A stretch of DNA of 64,000 nt. Source: Silanimonas sp. (lineage in GTDB: Bacteria > Pseudomonadota > Gammaproteobacteria > Xanthomonadales > Xanthomonadaceae). The stretch covers positions 1-64,000 of the forward strand of contig BPKK01000005.1 in assembly GCA_026005095.1 (NCBI GenBank), written 5' to 3'. Below, in pieces: positions 51,723 to 59,437 of this stretch. The notes below the pieces were generated by a model, which was not told the DNA's origin, made no database searches, and saw only the letters and a list, made by a program, of their open reading frames with translations. A program made the position numbers and the translations under genes. Within the stretch, counting starts at the first letter, position 1; the number at the start of each line of letters is the position of its first letter.

Positions 51723-52274
51723 TCAGGCCCGGCGCCGGGCCCGGGGCGGCTCGCGGCCAGGCAGCGGAAACTGCGGCAGGGGCACCGCCAGCTCCCCGGC
51801 GACCTGCCGGGCGGCCGGGGCCATGTGGCCGAGTGCGCGGGCGTAGACCTCGCGCTTGAAGGCCACCACATGCTCGACCGGGTACCAGTAATCGACCCAG
51901 CGGAAACGGTCGAATTCGGGCTTCGGCGTGGTATCGAGCCGCAGGGCTTCCTCGCCGCAGAGCAGGCGTAGCAGGAACCAGACCTGCTTCTGGCCGATAC
52001 AGCGGGGCTTCTCGCCGGGGCGCACGCAGCGCGCAGGCAGGCGGTAGCGCAGCCAGCCCGGGGTGGAGCCGAGCACCTCGACCTGCTCCGGGCGCAGGCC
52101 GGTTTCCTCGCCGAGCTCCCGGTACATGGCCTCCAGCGGAGTCTCGTCGCTGTTCATCCCGCCCTGGGGGAACTGCCAGCCATCGCGGTGCACGCGGCGC
52201 GCCCAGAACAGGCGGCCGTCGTCCCGCATCAGGATGATGCCGACATTAGGGCGGTATCCGTCCGGATCGATCAC
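51723..52274 (-). CDS. rppH: RNA pyrophosphohydrolase RppH
   Basis: 183 residues using the GTG at 52274 ([16 protein letters not shown]…), which follows GGAG. The track's TTG start adds 19 non-family residues. The Nudix box [23 protein letters not shown] is near residue 38, and [32 protein letters not shown] is typical. It removes pyrophosphate from 5' ends of mRNA to trigger decay. The C-terminus is Arg-rich ([10 protein letters not shown]). It lies 53 bases downstream of the antiporter gene. Confidence 0.95.
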   Translation of the reverse strand: MIDPDGYRPNVGIILMRDDGRLFWARRVHRDGWQFPQGGMNSDETPLEAMYRELGEETGLRPEQVEVLGSTPGWLRYRLPARCVRPGEKPRCIGQKQVWFLLRLLCGEEALRLDTTPKPEFDRFRWVDYWYPVEHVVAFKREVYARALGHMAPAARQVAGELAVPLPQFPLPGREPPRARRRA

Positions 52275-52327
52275 CGGTCGGGCTCCGAATTCACTCGGGC
52301 CACCATGCCACAGCGGCGCGCACCGCC

Positions 52328-53995
52328 TCAAGCCGGGGTGGCACGCGCCCGCAGCAGGGCCAGCAGCTGTTCGCCGGCGTGGTCGGCGGCGTCGAGGAAG
52401 GGCTGGAACACCCGGTCCACGCCCAGGGCCTTGAGCTCACGCACCGACAGCTGCTCGCGCACCGCCACTGCCACCCGCCCGCCGTAGCCGGCCCCTTTCA
52501 GGCCCTCCAGCAGGGCGCACTGGCTCTCCAGCAGCGGCAGGGTGGAGAGCACCCAGCGCACCTGCGAGAGCGGCAGGGTCTCCAGGAATTCCGGGCTTTC
52601 CACATCACCGAAGCGCACCGGCAGGCCGCGCCGCGCCAGGCGCTCGACATTCTCCGGGTCGAAGTCCACGCCCAGCACCGGCACTCCCTCGAGGTGCAGG
52701 CGCTCCAGCACCCGCCGGCCATAGCGGCCAAGGCCGCAGACCAGCACCTCCACCGGCGGGCCGCCCTCACCCCTGCCGGTCTCGGCCAACTCGCGGAAAG
52801 GCGTTCGGCGTTCGAACACGCCAAGGAAACGCGAGACGCGCTCATAAAGCGGGCCCGAGTACAGGATCATGTAGGTGGAGAGCGTGATCGTGACGAGGCC
52901 CACCAGGGTGGTGAGACCGAGTGCCGAGCGGTCGACATGGCCAAGGCTGATACCCATGGCCACGAAGACGATCGAGAACTCGCTGATCTGCGCCACGGTG
53001 AGGCCGGCCATGAAGCCGGTGCGCTTGCGGTAGCCCATATAACCCATGATCGCCATCACGATCAGTGGGTTGCCGATGAGCACGAAGAGCGAGAGCAGCA
53101 AGGCCGGCACCAGCGCCTCGCCCAGGGTGGAGAGCTCGAGCTCGAGGCCGAGGTGGATGAAGAAGAACAGCAGCAGGAAATCGCGGATACCCGACAGCCG
53201 GGCGTTGATGGACTCGCGGAACTTGGTGGAGGCCAGGGTGAAGCCGGCGATGAAGGCGCCCGCCTCCATGCTGAAGCCCACCCAGGCCCCGAGCGCGGCC
53301 AGCGCCACCGCCCAGCTCAAGGCGAAGATCAGCAGTAGCTCCTGCGAGCGCGCCATCTGCGCCACCAGCCAAGGCAGCAGATAGCGCATCAGCACGAACA
53401 CCGCCACCGCCGCGGCCAGCACCCGGCCGGCGAGCGAGAGCACCACGCCGAGCGTATCGAGCGCCGCGCCCTCGCCGCCCGGCCCACCCAGCGCGCTCAT
53501 CACCATCATCGCCAGCACCACGGCGAGGTCCTGCACGATGAGAAAGCCGATGGCGATGCGGCCGTGCAGCGAGTCGAGCTCGCGTTTGTCGGAGAGCAGC
53601 TTGACGATGATGATGGTGCTCGAGAAGGTGAGCGCCACCGCCACGTAGAGCGCCGTCATCAGGTCCTTGCCGAGCGCAAGGATGATGCCGAAGCCGAGCA
53701 GGATGGTGAAGGCAAGCTGCCCCAGGCCCGTAGCCAGGGCTACCGGCCCGATGTGCCGTACGTGTGTCAAGTCGAGCTTCAGGCCGACGATGAACAGCAG
53801 CACCGCCACGCCCACCTGCGCCAGCAGGGCGATCTGGTCCTGCGCCGTGGCAAGCCCGAAGCCCGCCGGCCCGAGCGCGATGCCAACCACGATGTAGGCG
53901 ATCAGTACCGGCTGGCGCAGGCGCACGAAGACGAGGCCAGCGAGCGCAGCCACCAGCAGGATCAGGGCGAATTCGCTGAAGGCCGCGGAATGCAT
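52328..53995 (-). CDS. CPA2-family cation:proton antiporter with TrkA-N domain (Kef/YbaL-like)
   Basis: 555 residues. About 1-380 form some twelve membrane helices, with the CPA2 signatures [32 protein letters not shown] and [12 protein letters not shown] near the start and [16 protein letters not shown] in the middle. From about residue 410 a Rossmann RCK/TrkA-N domain ([16 protein letters not shown]) senses NAD(H) or another nucleotide. It probably exchanges K+ or Na+ for H+. The start is ATG at 53995, 12 bases after prpF. Confidence 0.93.
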   Translation of the reverse strand: MHSAAFSEFALILLVAALAGLVFVRLRQPVLIAYIVVGIALGPAGFGLATAQDQIALLAQVGVAVLLFIVGLKLDLTHVRHIGPVALATGLGQLAFTILLGFGIILALGKDLMTALYVAVALTFSSTIIIVKLLSDKRELDSLHGRIAIGFLIVQDLAVVLAMMVMSALGGPGGEGAALDTLGVVLSLAGRVLAAAVAVFVLMRYLLPWLVAQMARSQELLLIFALSWAVALAALGAWVGFSMEAGAFIAGFTLASTKFRESINARLSGIRDFLLLFFFIHLGLELELSTLGEALVPALLLSLFVLIGNPLIVMAIMGYMGYRKRTGFMAGLTVAQISEFSIVFVAMGISLGHVDRSALGLTTLVGLVTITLSTYMILYSGPLYERVSRFLGVFERRTPFRELAETGRGEGGPPVEVLVCGLGRYGRRVLERLHLEGVPVLGVDFDPENVERLARRGLPVRFGDVESPEFLETLPLSQVRWVLSTLPLLESQCALLEGLKGAGYGGRVAVAVREQLSVRELKALGVDRVFQPFLDAADHAGEQLLALLRARATPA

Positions 53996-54007
53996 GACCA
54001 GGCGCTG

Positions 54008-55210
54008 TCAGTTCCCGAACACCGAGGCCGGCACCCGCACATGGCCCTCCATCAGCACCCGCGCGCTGCGGCTCATCAGCGCCTTGCGCACCACCCACTG
54101 GCCATCCACCCGTTCGGCCGCCGCGCCCACGCGCATGGTGCCGCTGGGGTGGCCGAAGCGGACCGCCTCACGCGTGCCGCCGCCGGCCGCCTCGTTCACC
54201 AGGGTGCCGGGGATGGCCGCCGCCGTGGCGATGGCTACCGAGGCCGTGCCCATCATGGCGTGGTGCAGCTTGCCCATCGACAGCGCGCGGGCGAGGAGAT
54301 CGATCTCGGCGGCCCGTGCACCCGCCTGCCGCTGCTGAAGCCACGTAGTCGGCCGGCGGCGCGACGAAAGCCACCTTCGGCGTGTGCTGGCGCGTCTTCC
54401 GCCTCCTCCGGCGTCGGCGATCAGGCCCATGCGCAGGGCGCCGGCCACGCGGATGGCCTCGAACAGGGCGAGGCGCTCGCGGTTTTCATTGATGGCCGGC
54501 TGCAGCTCGGTGCCGGTGAGGCCCACGTCCGCCGCCCGCACGAACACGGTGGGGATGCCTGCCGTGATCATCGTGGCTTGCAGCGTGCCAAGGCCCGGCA
54601 CCTCGAGCATATCCACCACATTCCCGGTCGGGAACATCGCTCCGCCCTCGTCGCCCTCGTCCACCGGATCGAGGAACTCGAGCGGGATTTCGGCGCTCGG
54701 GAAGGTCACGCCATCGAGTTCGAAATCGCCGTCCTCCTGCACCTCGCCGTTGGCGATGGGCACGTGGGCCACGATGGTCTTGCCGATGTTCTTCTGCCAG
54801 ATGCGCACCGTGCACACGCCATCGCGCGGGATCCGATCGGCGGGGATGAAGCCGTTCGCGATGGCGAAGGGCCCAACGGCGCTGGAAAGGTTTCCGCAGT
54901 TGCCGCTCCAGTCCACGAAGGCGCTGTCGATCGACACCTGGCCGTAGAGGTAGTCCACGTCATGCCCCGGCTGGGTGGAAGGGCCGATGATCACGCACTT
55001 GCTGGTGCTGCTGGTGGCCCCGCCCATGCCGTCGGTGTGCTTGCCGTAGGGGTCGGGTGAGCCAATCACCCGCAGCAGCAGGGCATCGCGCGCGGCACCG
55101 GGCAGGCGCGCGGCCTCCGGCAGGTCGGCGAGGCGGAAGAACACGCCCTTCGAGGTGCCGCCGCGCATGTAGGTGGCGGGAATGCGCAGCTGGGGAAGGA
55201 AGATCGTCAT
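54008..55210 (-). CDS. prpF: AcnD-accessory isomerase PrpF, with a scrambled internal stretch
   Basis: 400 residues in one frame. PrpF is a diaminopimelate-epimerase-fold protein that isomerises trans-aconitate-type or 2-methyl-aconitate intermediates for AcnD. The first ~260 residues (IPATYMRGGTSKGVFFRLADLP… SGNCGNLSSAVGPFA) and the end (ALSMGKLHHAMMGTASVAIATAAAIPGTLV… RFGHPSGTMRVGA) are good. Between about 54313 and 54420 the frame reads Arg-rich nonsense (GGGGRRASTRRRWLSSRRRPTTW). The expected KVAFVAPPADYVAS lies in another frame. Three extra bases, each a single-base shift, would explain this and leave the rest in frame. Confidence 0.88.
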   Translation of the reverse strand: MTIFLPQLRIPATYMRGGTSKGVFFRLADLPEAARLPGAARDALLLRVIGSPDPYGKHTDGMGGATSSTSKCVIIGPSTQPGHDVDYLYGQVSIDSAFVDWSGNCGNLSSAVGPFAIANGFIPADRIPRDGVCTVRIWQKNIGKTIVAHVPIANGEVQEDGDFELDGVTFPSAEIPLEFLDPVDEGDEGGAMFPTGNVVDMLEVPGLGTLQATMITAGIPTVFVRAADVGLTGTELQPAINENRERLALFEAIRVAGALRMGLIADAGGGGRRASTRRRWLSSRRRPTTWLQQRQAGARAAEIDLLARALSMGKLHHAMMGTASVAIATAAAIPGTLVNEAAGGGTREAVRFGHPSGTMRVGAAAERVDGQWVVRKALMSRSARVLMEGHVRVPASVFGN

Positions 55211-55233
55211 CGTGGGCCTCCTATGTCGCGGAC

Positions 55234-57861
55234 TCAGGCGGCCTTGGCAGCATCGAGGAAATCCTGAGCGAAGCGCTGCAGCACGCCGCCGGCCTCGTAG
55301 ATGGAGACCTCCTCGTCGGAATCGAGCCGGCAGCGCACCGGCACCTCGGTCGTGCGGCCGTCCCTACGGTGCACCACCAGGGTCAGCGTCGCCCCTGGCG
55401 TGCGGGCACCGATGACATCGTAGGTTTCCGTGCCATCGAGCCCAAGCGTCAGGCGCGTGGTGCCGGGCAGGAACTCGCAGGGCAACACTCCCATGCCGAT
55501 CAGGTTGGTGCGATGAATGCGCTCGAACCCTTCGGCCACGATCGCCTCCACACCGGCGAGGCGCACGCCCTTGGCCGCCCAGTCGCGCGAACTGCCCTGC
55601 CCGTAGTCGGCGCCGGCGATGATGATCAGCGGCTGGTCGCGCTGCATATAGGTCTCGATGGTCTCCCACATGCGCATCACCGTGCCTTCCGGCTCCAGCC
55701 GCGCCAGCGAGCCCTTGCGCACCTTCCCGTCCGCATCACGCACCATCTCGTTCTGCAGGGTAGGGTTGGCGAAGGTGGCGCGCTGCGCCGTCAGATGGTC
55801 ACCGCGGTGCGTGGCGTAGGAATTGAAGTCTTCGGGCGGCAGGCCCATCTTCGCCAGATACTCACCAGCGGCGCTGTCGGGCAGGATGGCATTCGAAGGT
55901 GAGAGGTGGTCGGTGGTGATGTTGTCGCCCAAAATCGCCAGCGGGCGCAGCCCTTTGAGCGTGCGCGGCTTGGCCAGCGCCCCCTCCCAGTAGGGTGGGC
56001 GGCGGATGTAGGTGCTCTGCGGCCGCCAGTCGTACAGCGGCTTGACGGCCTCGCGGTGTTCAACCGACACATTGAACATCGGCTCGTAGACCTTCCGATA
56101 CTGCTCCGGCTTCACCGAAGCCTTCACGACCGCATCGATCTCGGCATCACTCGGCCACAGGTCCTTCAGCAGGATCGGGCTGCCATCCGGGCGATGGCCC
56201 AGCGCATCCTTCTCGATATCGAAGCGGATGGTGCCGGCAATGGCATAGGCCACCACCAGCGGCGGCGAGGCGAGGAAGGCCTGCTTCGCATACGGATGGA
56301 TCCGGCCATCGAAGTTGCGGTTGCCCGAGAGCACGGCCACGGCATAGAGGTCGCGCTCGATGATCTCCTGCTGAATCTTCGGATCGAGCGCGCCGCTCAT
56401 GCCGTTGCAGGTGGTGCAGGCAAACGCCACGATGCCGAAGCCCAGTCGCTCCAGCTCGGCCTTCAGCCCGGCCTCCTCGAGGTAGAGGGCCACGGCCTTC
56501 GAGCCGGGCGCCAACGAGCTCTTCACCCAGGGCTTGCGCACGAGACCCAGCGCATTCGCCTTCTTCGCCAGTAGGCCGGCGGCAATGACGTTGCGTGGAT
56601 TGCTGGTGTTCGTGCAGGAAGTGATGGCGGCGATGATCACCGCGCCATCGGGAATGAGCCCCTGCGCTTCTTGCTCGCGGGCCGCGGCGAGATTGCCGGC
56701 GATGCCCCGGGCGGCGAGCTCGGTGGTGGCCACCCGGGCATGCGGGTTCGAGGGGCCAGCCAAGCTGCGCACCACGGTCGAGAGATCGAAATGCAGGGTA
56801 CGCTCGTACTCGGCGGTCTTCAGATCATCCGCCCACAAGCCGGCGGTCTTGGCGTAGACCTCGACCAGAGCCACCTGCTCGTCGGAGCGACCGGTGAGGC
56901 GCAGGTAGTCGAGCGTATTGCCGTCGATGAAGAACATCGCCGCGGTGGCGCCGTACTCCGGGGCCATGTTCGAAATCGTCGCGCGGTCGCCGATCGACAG
57001 TGCTGCCGCACCCTCGCCACGGAACTCGAGGTAGGCCCCCACCACTTTGGCCTTGCGCAGGAATTCGGTGAGCGCAAGCACGATATCCGTCGCCGTGATG
57101 CCGGGCCCTGGCCTGCCCGAAAGCTCGACCGCGACGATCTGCGGCAGGCGCATCCACGAGGCACGGCCCAGCATCACGTTCTCAGCCTCGAGGCCACCCA
57201 CGCCGATGGCGATGACCCCCAGCGCATCGACGTGCGGGGTGTGCGAATCGGTGCCGATGCAGGTATCCGGGTAGGCCACGCCGCGGCCCGCGGCATCATG
57301 CTCGATGCCGATCACCGGCGACATCTTCTCCAGGTTGATCTGGTGCATGATGCCGTTACCCGGCGGAATCACGTCCACGTTCTTGAACGCGCGCTTCGTC
57401 CACTCGATGAAGTGAAAGCGATCCTCGTTGCGGCGATCCTCGATGGCGCGGTTCTTCTCGAAGGCCGCGGGATCGTCGCCAGCGCACTCCACCGCCAGCG
57501 AGTGATCGACGATCAACTGCACTGGCACCACCGGGTTCACCTGCGCCGGGTCGCCCCCGCGTGCGGCGATGGCATCACGCAGGCCGGCGAGATCGACCAG
57601 GGCCGTCTGTCCGAGAATGTCGTGGCAGACCACCCGCGCCGGGAACCAGGGGAAATCGAGGTCGCGGCGACGCTCCACCAGTTGGCGCAGGTAATCCGAC
57701 ACCCGCGCGGGCTCGGCCCGACGGACGATGTTCTCGGCATGCACCCGCGCCGTGTAGGGCAGTCGCGCCCAGGCACCGGGCTGCAGGGCCTCCACCGCCT
57801 CGCGGGCGTCGAAGTAGTCGTAGGGGGTGCCGGGCAGCGGCTTGCGGTGGGCGGTGTTCAT
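55234..57861 (-). CDS. acnD: Fe/S-dependent 2-methylisocitrate dehydratase AcnD
   Basis: 875 residues from the ATG at 57861 (MNTAHRKPLPGTPYDYFDAREA). An aconitase-superfamily enzyme of the 2-methylcitrate cycle: it dehydrates 2-methylcitrate during propionate breakdown and needs PrpF. The [4Fe-4S] cysteines are in ITSCTNTSNPRNVIA (about 418) and ACTTCNGMSGALDP (about 480); the swivel domain has GADYGQGSSRDWAAKG. prpF begins 23 bases downstream. The usual prpB and prpC are not next to it: upstream is a tRNA gene on the other strand. Confidence 0.97.
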   Translation of the reverse strand: MNTAHRKPLPGTPYDYFDAREAVEALQPGAWARLPYTARVHAENIVRRAEPARVSDYLRQLVERRRDLDFPWFPARVVCHDILGQTALVDLAGLRDAIAARGGDPAQVNPVVPVQLIVDHSLAVECAGDDPAAFEKNRAIEDRRNEDRFHFIEWTKRAFKNVDVIPPGNGIMHQINLEKMSPVIGIEHDAAGRGVAYPDTCIGTDSHTPHVDALGVIAIGVGGLEAENVMLGRASWMRLPQIVAVELSGRPGPGITATDIVLALTEFLRKAKVVGAYLEFRGEGAAALSIGDRATISNMAPEYGATAAMFFIDGNTLDYLRLTGRSDEQVALVEVYAKTAGLWADDLKTAEYERTLHFDLSTVVRSLAGPSNPHARVATTELAARGIAGNLAAAREQEAQGLIPDGAVIIAAITSCTNTSNPRNVIAAGLLAKKANALGLVRKPWVKSSLAPGSKAVALYLEEAGLKAELERLGFGIVAFACTTCNGMSGALDPKIQQEIIERDLYAVAVLSGNRNFDGRIHPYAKQAFLASPPLVVAYAIAGTIRFDIEKDALGHRPDGSPILLKDLWPSDAEIDAVVKASVKPEQYRKVYEPMFNVSVEHREAVKPLYDWRPQSTYIRRPPYWEGALAKPRTLKGLRPLAILGDNITTDHLSPSNAILPDSAAGEYLAKMGLPPEDFNSYATHRGDHLTAQRATFANPTLQNEMVRDADGKVRKGSLARLEPEGTVMRMWETIETYMQRDQPLIIIAGADYGQGSSRDWAAKGVRLAGVEAIVAEGFERIHRTNLIGMGVLPCEFLPGTTRLTLGLDGTETYDVIGARTPGATLTLVVHRRDGRTTEVPVRCRLDSDEEVSIYEAGGVLQRFAQDFLDAAKAA

Positions 57862-57958
57862 GGCGGGCATCGGCCTTCGGGAACGCGGGCGTAAAGGCCG
57901 ATTATCGGCGATCTGCCACTTCCCGCCCCCATGCCTCACCGACGGTTCAGCCGCGGAC

Positions 57959-57987
57959 TTGACGCCCCGCCCGACGGCGCGGAGAAT
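57959..57987 (+). promoter_or_regulatory. Promoter of tRNA-Met
   Basis: TTGACG and GAGAAT at 17-bp spacing, followed by a GC-rich discriminator (GCGCGGTCCCC) before the tRNA at 58001. The discriminator is typical of stringently controlled stable-RNA promoters. Confidence 0.65.
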
Positions 57988-58000
57988 GCGCGGTCCCCGT

Positions 58001-58077
58001 GGCTATGTAGCTCAGCCGGTTAGAGCACAGCACTCATAATGCTGGGGTCGGTGGTTCGAGCCCACCCATAGCCACCA
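58001..58077 (+). tRNA. tRNA-Met(CAT), elongator
   Basis: A complete 77-nt cloverleaf. The acceptor stem GGCTATG pairs with CATAGCC; D-arm GCTCAGCCGGTTAGAGC; anticodon arm CAGCA-CTCATAA-TGCTG with CAT at 58035-58037; T-arm GGTGG-TTCGAGC-CCACC; and a genomically encoded CCA end. The sequence closely follows the E. coli elongator Met tRNA, not an initiator (the first pair G-C is matched). Confidence 0.97.
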
Positions 58078-58080
58078 GTA

Positions 58081-58105
58081 ACCCCGCGATTCTGCGGGGT
58101 TTTTT
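58081..58105 (+). terminator. Rho-independent terminator after tRNA-Met
   Basis: ACCCCGC-GATTCT-GCGGGGT followed by TTTTT, four bases after the tRNA. Strong stem and T-tract. Confidence 0.9.
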
Positions 58106-58424
58106 GTGCCTGAATGGTTCATGGGACGCGTCCGAAAACGCTCTCCGTGCCCATCTCGCGCCCAATCCGTGCCCAAAATTTCGGCCGTTTTGAAACACGC
58201 GATTGAAAACGACCCAAGCACGTTCCTAGGAACGTCGCTTATCCACTCCTCGCGGCAGGTGCGGTTGAAGTGCTAGATGTAGGCGTTCTGGCTTGGTTTT
58301 CTGGGCGGGATGTACTGGGTTTCCATGCCGTTGGACTCAAAATCGTCGTATTACTCAAAAGCGGGGGAACGTCGCACCTGCCGCCGCCCCGCGGTAGGCT
58401 TGGGCCACGCCCCACGGACCGGCC
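58106..58424. other. Gene-poor, lower-GC stretch beside tRNA-Met
   Basis: 319 bases without an intact gene between the tRNA terminator and the GGDEF gene. It is more AT-rich than its surroundings and holds the IS3-type transposase relic at 58234-58347. A palindrome GTTCCTAGGAAC lies at about 58222-58233. The short GTGCCCA-type repeats near 58148-58175 (CCGTGCCCATCTCGCGCCCAATCCGTGCCC) could be remains of an integrated element. No integrase or att duplicate of the tRNA 3' end was found. Confidence 0.5.
58234..58347 (-). pseudogene. IS3-family transposase OrfB fragment
   Basis: On the minus strand the frame reads …GMETQYIPPRKPSQNAYI, a stop, then HFNRTCREEWISD. This is the conserved OrfB block (YI.PGKP.QNAYIERFNRTYREE) near the catalytic Glu, whose codon region is now a TAG. 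About 38 codons are recognisable and the flanks are lost. It is a decayed insertion-sequence relic beside the tRNA gene. Confidence 0.75.
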
Positions 58425-59429
58425 ATGCCCCCCTTCCTCGCTTCCCTGCGATTCCGGCTGCGACAGGACTTCCGCCTGAGCATCGTCTCGATGTTCGGCG
58501 CCATTGGCGTAGTGGCGATCCTGCCCTTCAGCCTGCTGCGCTTCAGCCAAGGCAACTGGGTCGCTGGCGCGGTCGATTTCCTGGTGGCGCTCGGCATCAT
58601 GCTGCCCGCCGCCTATGCCTGGCGCGGCGGAAACCTCGATTACGCCGGCCTGTGGATCGCCATCAACAATACGATTGGCAGCCTCGTCATCACCGCCCTG
58701 CTCGGCAAGACCGGTCTGTATTGGCTGTTCCCCGCCCTGCTCTCGAACTTCTTCATCGTCCGCCCGGGGATCGCCGTCGGTCTGGCCTCGGCCGGGATCG
58801 TCGGCGCGCAGTTCCACCCGAACGTCTTCGACTCACCGGGGCAGCGGGCCACGGTGCTGACCACACAGTTCCTAGTCGCCCTGTTCGCTTACATCTTCGC
58901 CAAGCGCACGGCCCTGCAGCGGCGCATGCTGGAGGAGATCGCCACCCTCGACCCGCTCACCGGCGCCCGCAATCGCCGCGCCATGGAGGAAGAGGTAGCC
59001 ATCGCGCTCACCGCGCATGCCCGTAGCGGCCGGCCGGTGACGTTGATGGTGCTCGACCTCGATCACTTCAAGCGCATCAACGACCGCTTCGGTCACGAGG
59101 AGGGCGATCGTGTTCTGCGCCGTTTCGTCGATCTGGTGAAGCGCAGCACCCGCGCCACCGACCGCCTGTTCCGCTACGGCGGCGAGGAGTTCGTGCTGCT
59201 CATGGACCATACCGACGAGATCGCTGTGGAGCGGGCCTTCGCCAACCTGCGGCGGCGCGTGCATGCCGAACTGCGAGCCTGCGGCGAAGCGGTCACGGTC
59301 TCGGCCGGGGCGGCCGTGCTGCGCCATGGCGAGACACGCGAGGCCTGGTTCGCGCGCGCCGACGCCGCCCTGTACCGGGCCAAGCAGGCGGGCCGCGACC
59401 GGGTGGAGATCGATCTGCCGGAGGACTGA
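58425..59429 (+). CDS. Membrane diguanylate cyclase (GGDEF)
   Basis: 334 residues from the ATG at 58425. About five or six hydrophobic segments over residues 20-160 form an integral-membrane sensor region of no recognised family. The GGDEF domain (about 170-330) has DPLTGARNRRAMEEE, LDLDHFKRINDRFGHEEGD and the active site RYGGEEFVLLM. No RxxD inhibitory-site motif is evident just before the GGEEF, where the sequence is RATDRLF (RATD would fit the RxxD spacing loosely). It should make c-di-GMP. Convergent with pepN. Confidence 0.93.
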   Translation: MPPFLASLRFRLRQDFRLSIVSMFGAIGVVAILPFSLLRFSQGNWVAGAVDFLVALGIMLPAAYAWRGGNLDYAGLWIAINNTIGSLVITALLGKTGLYWLFPALLSNFFIVRPGIAVGLASAGIVGAQFHPNVFDSPGQRATVLTTQFLVALFAYIFAKRTALQRRMLEEIATLDPLTGARNRRAMEEEVAIALTAHARSGRPVTLMVLDLDHFKRINDRFGHEEGDRVLRRFVDLVKRSTRATDRLFRYGGEEFVLLMDHTDEIAVERAFANLRRRVHAELRACGEAVTVSAGAAVLRHGETREAWFARADAALYRAKQAGRDRVEIDLPED

Positions 59430-59437
59430 GCCGGCGC

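Noticed and set aside
58012-58221. 69-residue minus-strand ORF ending over the tRNA
   Set aside because: Its C-terminus (VGSNHRPQHYECCALTG) is the antisense translation of tRNA-Met, a well-known false gene.
58106-58424. Prophage attachment site at tRNA-Met
   Set aside because: No integrase and no duplicated tRNA 3' end were found; only an IS3 relic is visible.
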